Assembly (NCBI RefSeq): GCF_900637665.1
Contig: NZ_LR134386.1
Span: forward strand, 5,448,501-5,512,500
Length of the DNA: 64,000 bases
Reading direction: 5' to 3'
From: Chryseobacterium nakagawai
GTDB taxonomy: Bacteria > Bacteroidota > Bacteroidia > Flavobacteriales > Weeksellaceae
This document shows, piece after piece, positions 27,899 through 36,911 of the stretch. The notes under the pieces are model-generated. The model had not been told where the DNA came from, made no database searches, and saw only the letters and a list, made by a program, of their open reading frames with translations. Numbering within the stretch: position 1 is the stretch's first letter; every line of letters starts with the position of its first letter. The translations under genes and the position numbers were made by a program.

Positions 27899-28108
27899 AT
27901 GGATATTCTATATTTAATGATCGTCTGCAGTGTTTCTTTAGCTGCGATCTTCCTGGTCGTATTTATAGTGTATGCCAGAAAAGGACAGTTTGAAGACGAC
28001 GAATCTCCTGCTGTCAGAATCCTTTTCGATGACGAAGTCAAGGAAAAAGATGAAACTGGCGACAAAGATAAAGACGAGAAAGAAATAGGAGAAAATAATA
28101 AAAATTGA
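27899..28108 (+). CDS. ccoS: cbb3 oxidase assembly protein CcoS
   Basis: 69-aa single-pass membrane protein needed for cofactor insertion into cbb3 oxidase in other bacteria. One transmembrane helix (about residues 3-25) is followed by YARKGQFEDDESPAVRILFDDE, split here as YARKGQFEDD and the following ESPAVRILFDDE, the typical CcoS pattern. The acidic Lys/Asp/Glu tail is longer than in proteobacterial forms. Located between ccoI and ccoNO. Confidence 0.93.
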   Translation: MDILYLMIVCSVSLAAIFLVVFIVYARKGQFEDDESPAVRILFDDEVKEKDETGDKDKDEKEIGENNKN

Positions 28109-28129
28109 GAAAAATAGTGAATAGTTGAT

Positions 28130-30391
28130 ATGGAAACACAAAAGTTTAGTTATGACAATAGTATTGTCCGTGCGTTCCTCTATGCGACCATTATCTTTGG
28201 TTTCATAGGATTTACGTTCGGGCTTACGGCGGCATTAATGCTTTTCTACCCTGAATTACCTGAATTCTTATTCGGTACAGATGACACAACCATTAAAAGT
28301 TTGGCATCGGGTAATATTCAAGGGTTAATAAACACTCATGGAGCGTTTGGTTTTGGTAGAATCAGAATGTTGCACACCAATACCGTGATCTTTGCGTTCG
28401 TGTGTAATATTGTTTATGTAGGAGTATACTACTCTACGCAAAGATTATTGAAGACAAGAATGTACAGTGATACATTATCTTGGATTCACTTCTGGACTTG
28501 GCAGTTTATGATCGTTGCTACGTTCATTACCTTCTTTATGGGTATTAATACTTCTAAAGAATATGCTGAGCATGAGTGGCCAATCGATATCCTGATTGCA
28601 TTCTCATGGATCATTTTTGGTGTTAACATGATCATGACTATTTCAAAGAGAAGAGTAAGGCACTTGTATGTTGCTATTTGGTTCTATCTTGGAACTTGGG
28701 TAGCTGTAGCAATGCTTCACATCTTCAACAACCTTGAAGTTCCATTATCTTTCTCTGGCTGGAAATCTTATTCTGCATATGCAGGAGCAAAAGATGCCAT
28801 CGTACAATGGTGGTATGGTCACAATGCGGTAGCATTCGTATTGACAACTCCAGTTCTAGGTTTAATGTATTACTTCTTACCAAAAGCAGCAGACAGACCT
28901 GTATTCTCATATAAACTGTCTATTATTCACTTTTGGTCACTAATCTTCGTATATATCTGGGCTGGTCCTCACCACCTTCAGTATACCGCTCTTCCAGCAT
29001 GGGCACAGGCAGTAGGAACAGGTTTCTCTATCATGCTTATCGCACCGTCTTGGGGAGGAATGTTAAATGGTCTTCTTACCTTAAGAGGAGCTTGGGATAA
29101 AGTAAGAGAAAATCCTATCCTTAAGTTCTTCGTAGTAGCTGTTACTTGTTATGGTATGGCAACGTTTGAAGGACCACTATTGGCAACGAAAAACATCAAC
29201 AAAATTGGTCACTTTACTGACTGGGTTATCGGTCACGTACACTTAGGAGCTCTTGGATGGAATGGTTTCATGGCATTCGGGGTTATCTATTACCTAGTAC
29301 CTATTATGTGGAGAACAAAAATTTGGTCTGTAAAATTAGCTAACTGGCATTTCTGGTTAGGGACTTTAGGAATTATTTTCTATGCAGTACCAATGTATAT
29401 TTCCGGATTCACACAAGGATTAATGTGGAAGCAATTCAACCCGGACGGAACATTATTATGGAAAAACTGGTTGGATACTGTAACGGCGATTATTCCTTAC
29501 TTCAAAATGAGATTCTTAGGAGGTATCTTCTATATTTCCGGAGCAATCTTAATGATCGTTAACGTAATTGCTACGGTAAGAAAAGGATCATTCCAGAAAG
29601 AAGTTCCTGCTGAAGCACCTGCATTAGCAAACATCGGGAACAAACGTAAAGAAGGAGAAGGATTCCACCTTTGGTTGGAAAGAATGCCATTATTGTTAAC
29701 AGTATTATCATTGTTTACAATTTCAATAGGAAGTATGGTTGAAATCATCCCTACCCTATCCCTTAAGAAAAGTGTACCTACTATTTCAGCGGTGAAGCCT
29801 TATTCTCCACTAGAACTTGAAGGTAGAGATATTTATATCCGTGAAGGATGTAATGCTTGTCACTCTCAGATGATCAGACCGTTCAGAGATGAGATTACAA
29901 GATTTAACGGTAAAAACGGACAGTACTCTAAAGCTGGGGAATTTGTATATGACAGACCATTCCTTTGGGGATCTAAGAGAACTGGACCGGATTTACATAG
30001 AGAAGGAGGTAAAAACCCAAGTTCTTGGCACTACAAGCACATGTATAACCCAAGATCAACCTCTGCAGGTTCTATCATGCCTCGTTACCCTTGGTTAATT
30101 GCTACGAATTTAGACAGGTCTAAAATGGTAGATAAATTGAAGCTTATGAAGAATACATTTGATGTACCTTATACAAAAGCTCAAATCGATTCTGCAGATA
30201 AATGGGCAGACAACCAATCGGCAAAAATTGTAAAAGATATCTTCTCTGAAGCAAATGACTTGAAAGAGGCTTATGCTAAGAGACCTCAGGGAGAATTAGA
30301 GAAAAAAGAAATCATTGCTCTTATTTCTTATCTTCAAAGACTAGGAACTGATATTAAAACAACTGAAATTAAAACAGCAAGTAATAACTAA
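28130..30391 (+). CDS. ccoNO: Fused cbb3 cytochrome oxidase subunits I and II (CcoN-CcoO)
   Basis: High-affinity terminal oxidase core in the inner membrane. Residues about 1-480 are the CcoN heme-copper subunit with 12 or more membrane helices and metal-ligand His residues (LHTNTV, WWYGHNAV, GPHHLQYT, GHVHLGALGW). After a linker near 490-515 and another membrane helix comes the CcoO part, with one c-type heme site C-x2-CH (CNACH, about 574) and the motif IRPFRDE. In Proteobacteria ccoN and ccoO are separate genes; the fusion is characteristic of Bacteroidota. At 753 aa both parts are complete. Confidence 0.96.
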   Translation: METQKFSYDNSIVRAFLYATIIFGFIGFTFGLTAALMLFYPELPEFLFGTDDTTIKSLASGNIQGLINTHGAFGFGRIRMLHTNTVIFAFVCNIVYVGVYYSTQRLLKTRMYSDTLSWIHFWTWQFMIVATFITFFMGINTSKEYAEHEWPIDILIAFSWIIFGVNMIMTISKRRVRHLYVAIWFYLGTWVAVAMLHIFNNLEVPLSFSGWKSYSAYAGAKDAIVQWWYGHNAVAFVLTTPVLGLMYYFLPKAADRPVFSYKLSIIHFWSLIFVYIWAGPHHLQYTALPAWAQAVGTGFSIMLIAPSWGGMLNGLLTLRGAWDKVRENPILKFFVVAVTCYGMATFEGPLLATKNINKIGHFTDWVIGHVHLGALGWNGFMAFGVIYYLVPIMWRTKIWSVKLANWHFWLGTLGIIFYAVPMYISGFTQGLMWKQFNPDGTLLWKNWLDTVTAIIPYFKMRFLGGIFYISGAILMIVNVIATVRKGSFQKEVPAEAPALANIGNKRKEGEGFHLWLERMPLLLTVLSLFTISIGSMVEIIPTLSLKKSVPTISAVKPYSPLELEGRDIYIREGCNACHSQMIRPFRDEITRFNGKNGQYSKAGEFVYDRPFLWGSKRTGPDLHREGGKNPSSWHYKHMYNPRSTSAGSIMPRYPWLIATNLDRSKMVDKLKLMKNTFDVPYTKAQIDSADKWADNQSAKIVKDIFSEANDLKEAYAKRPQGELEKKEIIALISYLQRLGTDIKTTEIKTASNN

Positions 30392-30408
30392 AAACATTAA
30401 AACTTAGT

Positions 30409-30609
30409 ATGATTCCTCAGAACTTTAAAGATATATTATCCAATACAGAAAACGCTGGTTTCTACCAGACGCTGGCTCTGATTTTCTTTATGCTGTTTTT
30501 CGTTGCTCTGGTAATTTATGTTTTTAGCAAGCCTAAGAAATATTACAAAGAGGAAGAAGAAGCTCCCCTTGGAGAGGATGAAGACGATGATTTTAATTTA
30601 AAAAATTAA
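30409..30609 (+). CDS. ccoQ: cbb3 oxidase subunit CcoQ
   Basis: 66-aa small subunit with a single transmembrane helix (about residues 20-42), the motif VFSKPKKYYKEE and an acidic tail, typical of CcoQ/FixQ. It lies between ccoNO and ccoP, 10 bases before ccoP. Confidence 0.9.
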   Translation: MIPQNFKDILSNTENAGFYQTLALIFFMLFFVALVIYVFSKPKKYYKEEEEAPLGEDEDDDFNLKN

Positions 30610-30619
30610 ACTATTTTTT

Positions 30620-31501
30620 ATGAAACAAAGAACACCTGTTGTTGTAAACATCTTGATAATAATTGGACTTTTAATAGTTTTTTATTATTTGTTTGTGCAG
30701 AGCTACGCGTTCCTAGCTTCGCCTTACTTCTGGGGAACTGTTGTGATAGCTGGTATCCTTGCCTTTATCCACAGTGCTATTGGAGATTTGATTGAAAACA
30801 ACAAATTCAAAAAATTATCTCCGGAAGAGAAAGCGGCTTATTTAGCTGAAAAGAAAATTCCTTTCTTCAAAAGAATGTATGCAGCAGCCTTCAAAAAGCA
30901 ATCTGATACAGAAGAAAAAGATATCCTTATTGACCATGGTTTTGATGGAATTATGGAGCTGGATAACCAATTACCAAAATGGTGGGTAGGTTTATTCTAC
31001 TTTGGGACTGCTTTTTGTATTGTATATATTGCAGCGTATGCGTTTACAGATTTCGCTCACCCATTAAGCGAATATGAAAAGGAATACAAAGAACAATTGG
31101 CAAGTATTGCAATTTATGAAGCAAGCCAGCCTCCTGTAACCATTGAAACAGCTAAATATTCAGCTGATAATATTGCAGAAGGTAAAGAATTATTCAAGAC
31201 AAACTGTGCATCTTGTCACAAAGAAGACGGTAGTGGAGGTATTGGTCCAAACCTTACTGATAACTTCTGGATCAACCAACCTGAGAAGACGTTATTCAAA
31301 AACGTATTCCACATGGACTGGAATGGTTCTCCTACTAACCCTGCGATGAGAGCATTTGGTAAAAACGGAGAAGTTTCTGGAGCTGAAATTGAAAAGATTG
31401 CAGCGTATGTATATCACATCAACCAGGAATTACCACCAGTGACTCAGGCTCAAGGAGGAGCAGCTCCTCAAGGAACTGAAGCACATTGGGAAAAAGAATA
31501 A
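30620..31501 (+). CDS. ccoP: cbb3 oxidase subunit III (CcoP), mono-heme
   Basis: Membrane-anchored cytochrome c subunit delivering electrons to CcoNO. Two N-terminal hydrophobic segments (about 8-27 and 32-55) are followed by the CcoP N-domain motif around LPKWWVGLFYFGTAFCIVY (about 120-140) and one cytochrome c domain with C-x2-CH (CASCH, about 194-198). Proteobacterial CcoP has two heme-c sites; only one is present here. The C-terminus is a Gln/Pro/Gly-rich tail. At 293 aa it is complete. Confidence 0.94.
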   Translation: MKQRTPVVVNILIIIGLLIVFYYLFVQSYAFLASPYFWGTVVIAGILAFIHSAIGDLIENNKFKKLSPEEKAAYLAEKKIPFFKRMYAAAFKKQSDTEEKDILIDHGFDGIMELDNQLPKWWVGLFYFGTAFCIVYIAAYAFTDFAHPLSEYEKEYKEQLASIAIYEASQPPVTIETAKYSADNIAEGKELFKTNCASCHKEDGSGGIGPNLTDNFWINQPEKTLFKNVFHMDWNGSPTNPAMRAFGKNGEVSGAEIEKIAAYVYHINQELPPVTQAQGGAAPQGTEAHWEKE

Positions 31502-31523
31502 TTTAGAAAAATTAGAAACATAT

Positions 31524-31583
31524 GAAAAAAACATAATTTGTTATTACCTTAAAAATAGTAACGAATTATGTTTTTTCTTTTTT
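31524..31583 (+). terminator. Long hairpin between ccoP and ccoG
   Basis: An 18-bp stem (AAAAAACATAATTTGTTA / TAACGAATTATGTTTTTT, one G-T wobble) is followed by CTTTTTT. It fills the only sizeable gap in the oxidase group and could terminate most transcripts or act as a processing/stability element, lowering expression of the assembly genes downstream. Confidence 0.7.
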
Positions 31584-31597
31584 AAACACATTACAAT

Positions 31598-33052
31598 ATG
31601 TCAGACATAGAAGAAATAGAAGTACGAGGCGGACAGGGACAGGTTCTGGACCCTGAGACTTACAGAGATTCTATCGGGACAATGGAGCAATCCGGTAAAA
31701 GAAGATGGGTATTTCCGAGAAAACCAAAAGGGAAATACACCAACTATAGAAACATTGTAAGTTATCTCCTATTAATTATTTATTTTTCATTACCGTTCAT
31801 CAAAATCAATGGTAACCCATTGTTGATGTTTAATGTCATAGACAGAGAGTTTTTCATCTTTGGACAACCTTTCTATCCACAAGACTTTTTTATCCTGACT
31901 TTAGGTGCCATCGCATCTTTAATCTTTATTATCGTTTTTACGATTGCATTCGGAAGAATTTTCTGCGGGTGGATTTGCCCTCAGACAATTTTTATGGAAT
32001 CCATTTTCCGTAAAATCGAATATCTGATTGAAGGTGACCGAAACAAGCAGATGAAGCTGGACAGACAGGAATGGGACAGCGAGAAGATCTGGAAAAGAAC
32101 TTTAAAATGGTCTGTTTATATCATTATTTCACTCATCATCACTCACTTTATGTTTATGTATATTGTGGGTTATGAACAAGTATTCAGAATTGTTTCTGAA
32201 GGACCATTTACGCATCCTACCAATTTCATTGTAATGATTCTTCTTACCGCTGCATTTTACTTTGTATTTGCATGGTTCAGAGAACAGGTATGTACTTTGG
32301 TTTGCCCTTACGGAAGACTTCAGGGAGTATTGATTGATAAAGATACAATCAATGTTTTCTATGATTTCAAAAGAGGAGAAAACAGATCAAAATGGAGAAA
32401 AGGTGAAGACAGAAAAGCAGCTGGTAAAGGAGACTGTATCGATTGCCATCAGTGTGTAGTAGTATGTCCTACCGGAATTGATATCAGAGACGGGCAACAG
32501 CTGGAATGTATCAACTGTACCGCATGTATTGATGCCTGTGACGAAGTCATGGAAAAAGTAGGACTTCCAAAAGGTTTGGTAAGATATGCTTCTGAAAATG
32601 AAATTGAAAAACAAACTCAGTTTAAATTTACAGGAAGAATGAAAGGATTCAGTATATTCTTATTTCTTCTGGTAGGATTCTTAGGATATCTATTATATAG
32701 CCGTGGGGAAATGGAAGCTAAATTCATTAAACCCGCTGGAAGCACATTCTTTGTGAAAGAAGGAAAAATTATTAATACTTATAATTATACTTTCCTGAAT
32801 AAGACCAATGAAAAGAAAATTGTTACCATCAAGGTAATAGACCCTGCACATGGAGAAATCACTTACAGTGCATCTAGTAAAATTCAGGTAGATAGAGATA
32901 AAATTACCAAAGGAACGATCAATATCAGCTTTCCGGAAGATGAAATGAAGCTTTCTAAACAGAACATTACGATCGGAGTTTACGATATGAAAGGTAAACT
33001 GGTAGATTCTTATCAAACTTATTTTGAGGGACCATTTAAATTACAATTTTAA
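31598..33052 (+). CDS. ccoG: cbb3 oxidase accessory ferredoxin-like protein CcoG
   Basis: Inner-membrane Fe-S protein, reported in other bacteria as a cupric reductase supplying Cu(I) for oxidase assembly. 484 aa, five or so membrane helices. The membrane cysteine motifs FCGWICPQ (about 127) and CTLVCPYGR (about 231) are present. Two [4Fe-4S] ferredoxin motifs lie at about 279-315: C-x2-C-x2-C-x3-CP (CIDCHQCVVVCP) and C-x2-C-x2-C-x3-C (CINCTACIDAC). The C-terminal Ig-like periplasmic domain (FixG_C) is at about 370-480. Followed by ccoH after 9 bases. Confidence 0.95.
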   Translation: MSDIEEIEVRGGQGQVLDPETYRDSIGTMEQSGKRRWVFPRKPKGKYTNYRNIVSYLLLIIYFSLPFIKINGNPLLMFNVIDREFFIFGQPFYPQDFFILTLGAIASLIFIIVFTIAFGRIFCGWICPQTIFMESIFRKIEYLIEGDRNKQMKLDRQEWDSEKIWKRTLKWSVYIIISLIITHFMFMYIVGYEQVFRIVSEGPFTHPTNFIVMILLTAAFYFVFAWFREQVCTLVCPYGRLQGVLIDKDTINVFYDFKRGENRSKWRKGEDRKAAGKGDCIDCHQCVVVCPTGIDIRDGQQLECINCTACIDACDEVMEKVGLPKGLVRYASENEIEKQTQFKFTGRMKGFSIFLFLLVGFLGYLLYSRGEMEAKFIKPAGSTFFVKEGKIINTYNYTFLNKTNEKKIVTIKVIDPAHGEITYSASSKIQVDRDKITKGTINISFPEDEMKLSKQNITIGVYDMKGKLVDSYQTYFEGPFKLQF

Positions 33053-33061
33053 TTAGACAAA

Positions 33062-33514
33062 ATGAAGAACTTTAGTTGGGGACACGGTGTTGTAATTGCA
33101 TTATTAGCATTTATTATTTTTATATTATCCATGATGTTTCTTTTCCCAAACGGGCAAAAGAATTCTGAAATGGTAACCGATAATTATTATGAGGAGGAAT
33201 TACAATATCAGGATGTAATTGATTCCAAGAAAAGGGCAGATGAACTACAGGAAAAACCTGTATACAGCCAGGACACTCATGGAATTAAAATTCACTTTCC
33301 AAAAGATTATAATAATTCAAACACTACGGTAAAATTTGTTTTAAACAGAACCGACGACCAGAATTTAGACATCAAAAAATCTGTAGAGCTTGATGGCAGT
33401 CAATCATTCATTATACCTGCACAGGTATTGAAAATGGGTAACTATACCTTAAGACTGAGCTGGACAAAAGACAAAACAGACTATAGAATGGATTATGATG
33501 TGATATGGAAATAG
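33062..33514 (+). CDS. ccoH: cbb3 oxidase assembly protein CcoH/FixH
   Basis: 150 aa with one N-terminal membrane helix (about 9-30) and a periplasmic beta-rich domain, typical of FixH. YYEEELQYQDVIDSKKRA is the family's conserved segment after the helix. Its 3' end overlaps the next gene by 10 bases. It is needed for stable cbb3 assembly in other bacteria. Confidence 0.9.
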   Translation: MKNFSWGHGVVIALLAFIIFILSMMFLFPNGQKNSEMVTDNYYEEELQYQDVIDSKKRADELQEKPVYSQDTHGIKIHFPKDYNNSNTTVKFVLNRTDDQNLDIKKSVELDGSQSFIIPAQVLKMGNYTLRLSWTKDKTDYRMDYDVIWK

Positions 33515-34230
33515 GACTTATTGTATCGGCTATTGCCTTAGGCTTTGCTTCCGGTTTTCACTGTATCGGAATGTGTGGGCCTATTGCTTTATCGATGGGA
33601 TTAACCAAGAAACAGGCTGCTAATTTTTATCTTCAGAATCTTACTTATCAGTTTGGAAGGATTTTCACCTATTCATTATTAGGTGCGCTTCTTGGAATTA
33701 TAGGACAGGGATTTGAGATGGCTGGTTTTCAAAAATACCTGACCATCACTGCCGGCGCCCTGCTTATTATTATGGCTGTATTTTCATTTGGCGGAAAAGA
33801 TTTTGCCTCAAAGATTCCTTTTTTGTCCAAATTTTTATATTCAGTAAAGTCAAATTTAGGACGTCTCCTGCAAAAAGCTGATTACCGTTCGAGATTTACA
33901 ACTGGAATTCTTAATGGTTTTTTACCCTGCGGAATGGTTTATATGGCTCTCACTGCAAGCCTTGCAGGCGGAGGGATATGGCAGGGAGCTTTATATATGG
34001 CTTTATTTGGGTTAGGAACCCTTCCATTCATGTTTGCCATCGTTCTGGCCGGAAACCTCATGAATCAGGCCTTCAGAACAAAAGTTTTAAAGGCGGTGCC
34101 TGTCATTATGATTATTTTGGGTGGACTTTTCATTCTCAGAGGTCTAGAACTGGGCATTCCTTATGTTTCGCCAAAAGCCGAATCCATGACTATTTCAAAA
34201 GATCCAAATGGAGCCGTTAACTGCCATTAA
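33505..34230 (+). CDS. DsbD_2/TauE-SafE-type membrane protein of the cbb3 group
   Basis: 241-aa polytopic membrane protein with six predicted helices in two pseudo-repeats. Conserved GMCGPIALSMG (about 25-35) and NGFLPCGMVYMAL (about 137-149) carry the paired cysteines. This family (PF13386, often listed as sulfite exporter TauE/SafE) is regularly found beside ccoGHIS and is thought to have a role in copper handling or cytochrome maturation. Sulfite export is not supported by anything here. It overlaps ccoH and is 19 bases from the next lipoprotein gene. Confidence 0.85.
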   Translation: MEIGLIVSAIALGFASGFHCIGMCGPIALSMGLTKKQAANFYLQNLTYQFGRIFTYSLLGALLGIIGQGFEMAGFQKYLTITAGALLIIMAVFSFGGKDFASKIPFLSKFLYSVKSNLGRLLQKADYRSRFTTGILNGFLPCGMVYMALTASLAGGGIWQGALYMALFGLGTLPFMFAIVLAGNLMNQAFRTKVLKAVPVIMIILGGLFILRGLELGIPYVSPKAESMTISKDPNGAVNCH

Positions 34231-34249
34231 CTAGAATTTATAATATACC

Positions 34250-34993
34250 ATGAAGAAAGCAATCGTCTTATTATTAATAAGTCTGTTTACCCTGCAATCT
34301 TGCAACATCAATACTGAGGTACTTTATCATAAAGATGCAGCTACATCTATGATTACGGATATTGATACCAGAGAATTTATAGCAGAAATGCAAGCTATGA
34401 CTCCTGATTCATCGAAGCAAGAAAAATTTAAAGACATCGATCGATTTCCAACAGTCTGGACAAGCATGTATGATCTTCTAAAGAAAGAAGGAAAACTAAA
34501 GACTGAAAATCAGGATACGATCAGACTTATAAAGAAGGTTTTTGTTAAGTCAACAAAAGAAGACCATAAACCTCTCCCTATAGGATTTTCTTTTAAAATA
34601 GATCATTTTACGTCAAATGATTTTGAGAACTTTAAAAATTTCAATAAAGCCGAAAAATTACCATTTGATCAAAATTTATTCAATAACTGGGATGGAAAAA
34701 TACTAACCATTAATACTGATTTTTTCAATGTTAAAAATATTGAAGAAATCCTTCGATCTCAAGGTTCGAAAGAAGAGACAGATCATATGGAGGGAATGAT
34801 GATGATGTTTTTGAAAAATATAGGAACTACTTTAAAGTTTGAAAACAAAATAAAATCTATCACAGGCAAACATGACTGGCTGAAACAGGTAGATGACTAT
34901 TCAGTAAGGATAGAATACGATTTGAAAACAATGAATGATAAGGAAGCAAAGTTGAAAAATGCTGATAAAAAGATCATCATTGTAACTGAATAA
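34250..34993 (+). CDS. Lipoprotein of unknown function at the end of the cbb3 group
   Basis: 247 aa with a lipoprotein signal peptide (lipobox LQSC at about residue 18). The mature protein is Lys/Asp/Glu-rich with no recognised domain. An unusual run of Met residues (EGMMMMFLKN, near 180) lies in the middle. It follows the DsbD_2-type gene by 19 bases and ends at a strong terminator, so it is probably the last gene of the operon. The Met run could bind copper in principle, but this is speculation. Confidence 0.65.
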   Translation: MKKAIVLLLISLFTLQSCNINTEVLYHKDAATSMITDIDTREFIAEMQAMTPDSSKQEKFKDIDRFPTVWTSMYDLLKKEGKLKTENQDTIRLIKKVFVKSTKEDHKPLPIGFSFKIDHFTSNDFENFKNFNKAEKLPFDQNLFNNWDGKILTINTDFFNVKNIEEILRSQGSKEETDHMEGMMMMFLKNIGTTLKFENKIKSITGKHDWLKQVDDYSVRIEYDLKTMNDKEAKLKNADKKIIIVTE

Positions 34994-35000
34994 AAAAGCA

Positions 35001-35027
35001 AAACCCACCGAAATTCGGTGGGTTTTT
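35001..35027. terminator. Bidirectional terminator between the cbb3 group and serS
   Basis: AAACCCACCGAA / TTCGGTGGGTTT, nearly no loop, with T-runs readable in both directions. It serves the converging lipoprotein gene (+) and serS (-). Confidence 0.85.
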
Positions 35028-35045
35028 ATTTGGAACTAAATCAAA

Positions 35046-36314
35046 TTAGTTGATCATATCAAATCTTGCATATTCAGCAATCTTCTTAGGAAGCTTAATT
35101 CCTTCCGCAGTCTGATTGTTTTCTAGCAATGCTGCCATAATTCTTGGCAATGCCATAGCAGAACCATTCAGTGTATGAACCAACTGAGACTTACCGTCTG
35201 CTTTGTAACGGCACTTCAATCTGTTTGCCTGGAATGTCTCAAAGTTGGAAACAGAACTTACTTCAAGCCACATTTCCTGTGCTGCACTCCACACTTCGAA
35301 ATCATAGGTCATAGCAGATGCAAACCCCGTATCCCCACCACAAAGTCTTAATACTCTGAATGGAAGTTCAAGATCTGTAAGAATTTCCTTGATGTGTTCT
35401 ACCATTTCTTCCAGTACAGCATAAGAGTTTTCAGGTTTTTCAATTCTTACGATCTCTACTTTTTCGAATTGGTGAAGACGGTTTAAACCTCTTACATGCG
35501 CACCATAGCTTCCTGCTTCTCTTCTATAGCACTGAGAGAAAGCCGTATGTTTAATCGGAAGATCTTTCTCATCCAATAATACATCACGGTAAAGGTTCGT
35601 TACAGGAACTTCTGCAGTCGGAATCAGATATAATTTATCTTCATTGATATAATACATCTGTCCCTCTTTATCAGGTAACTGTCCTGTTCCAAAACCTGAA
35701 GCTTCATTCACTACGTGAGGCGGGTTTACTTCTGTATACCCTTTCTCAACATTTTTATCAAGGAAATACTGAACCAAGGCTCGTTGTAATCTTGCTCCTT
35801 TTCCTAGATAAACAGGAAATCCTGCTCCAGCTATTTTTACTCCTAATTCAAAATCGATAAGGTTATATTTTTTAGCCAGTTCCCAGTGAGGAATAGCTCC
35901 TTCACCAAGACCTTCAACGGTATGAGACTGGAAAATGTTCTCGTTATCATCAGCAGAAGCACCATTTTTTACCAGTTCATTTGGAATGTTAGGAAGCTGG
36001 TACAGAATATTCAATAATTCAGTTTCTTTTACTTCTAGTTGAATTTTCAATTCTGAACTCGACTCTTTGTACTGTGCTGTTTTAGATTTTGCAGATTCCG
36101 CTTCTTCTTTCTTTCCTTCCTTCATCAAAAGTCCAATTTCCTTGGAAATCTTATTGATCTCGGAAAGTTGGGAATCTAATTCAAATTGGATTCTTTTTCT
36201 TTCTTCGTCAGTAGCAATAGCTTCGTCTACCAACTCAAGATTCTTGAATTGTCTTTTTTGAAGACCTTCTAAAACGCGTTCTTTATTGTCGCGTAAAAAA
36301 TTGACTTGTAACAT
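35046..36314 (-). CDS. serS: Serine--tRNA ligase
   Basis: Class II aminoacyl-tRNA synthetase charging tRNA-Ser. 422 aa. The N-terminal long coiled-coil arm (about residues 30-100, Glu/Lys-rich) binds the tRNA variable arm. Motif 2 lies around FSQCYRREAGSYGAH (about 262) and motif 3 around LNGSAMALPRIMAALLENNQ (about 383). TAEVPVTNLY is the serine-binding loop. A 19-bp palindrome lies 26 bases upstream of its ATG. Confidence 0.97.
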   Translation of the reverse strand: MLQVNFLRDNKERVLEGLQKRQFKNLELVDEAIATDEERKRIQFELDSQLSEINKISKEIGLLMKEGKKEEAESAKSKTAQYKESSSELKIQLEVKETELLNILYQLPNIPNELVKNGASADDNENIFQSHTVEGLGEGAIPHWELAKKYNLIDFELGVKIAGAGFPVYLGKGARLQRALVQYFLDKNVEKGYTEVNPPHVVNEASGFGTGQLPDKEGQMYYINEDKLYLIPTAEVPVTNLYRDVLLDEKDLPIKHTAFSQCYRREAGSYGAHVRGLNRLHQFEKVEIVRIEKPENSYAVLEEMVEHIKEILTDLELPFRVLRLCGGDTGFASAMTYDFEVWSAAQEMWLEVSSVSNFETFQANRLKCRYKADGKSQLVHTLNGSAMALPRIMAALLENNQTAEGIKLPKKIAEYARFDMIN

Positions 36315-36339
36315 TTTATTGAGCTGTTAAATATTAAAT

Positions 36340-36358
36340 TTAGCCTAATATAGGCTAA
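36340..36358. repeat. Perfect palindrome upstream of serS
   Basis: TTAGCCTA, ATA, TAGGCTAA. On the minus strand it is followed by ATTTAATATTT, so it could terminate the upstream lipoprotein gene, or lie at the 5' end of the serS leader just after a TAAATTTG -7 element (36367-36374). Confidence 0.7.
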
Positions 36359-36377
36359 CAATCTTACAAATTTAAAA

Positions 36378-36884
36378 CTATTTTGTGATAGTTACGTTAT
36401 TTATAGAATTGGGAGTACCAAATTCTTTTGAAAATACAGATTTTGTATTGTATAAAACTTCAGAAACCTGAAAAAGTTCCGGCGAATTTCGGTAATGAAT
36501 TTCTAAAATATCTGTAGTAACAGCCTGAGGCGTATTATTAACAGTTCTATTTAAGGTAACTGCCATCTTCGAATAATAGGTTGTACCCGCAGAATCAAAT
36601 TTCTTCCTTTTTGCTCCTGCAATATATTCTATATAAAAAACAGAATCTTGTCTCATTCTTAGAGGAATCGTTGTAACAGGAGAGTTATCTTTATCCCCCA
36701 ATAGATCATTCACTGAATAGCTGGTAAAAGAACCACTTTTTTTAGCATTCAACAAATCCGGATTAGTATCCGATTTCATATAGATATTCATTATCTGGTC
36801 AATTCTTTGCAGAGATTCTTCATCCTGACCACAGCTGATAACCACACAACTAAATAATAAGATATAAAGAAAAATATTTTTCAT
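36378..36884 (-). CDS. Small lipoprotein of unknown function, 168 aa
   Basis: Lipoprotein signal peptide with lipobox VISC at about residue 18. The mature part (150 aa) is beta-rich and polar with no domain I can name. It lies between the flippase gene (27 bases upstream) and serS. It may be transcribed with the glycan genes, but nothing in it points to glycan work. Confidence 0.65.
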   Translation of the reverse strand: MKNIFLYILLFSCVVISCGQDEESLQRIDQIMNIYMKSDTNPDLLNAKKSGSFTSYSVNDLLGDKDNSPVTTIPLRMRQDSVFYIEYIAGAKRKKFDSAGTTYYSKMAVTLNRTVNNTPQAVTTDILEIHYRNSPELFQVSEVLYNTKSVFSKEFGTPNSINNVTITK

Positions 36885-36911
36885 TCCAACAAAGATAAAA
36901 AGATTTTATCA

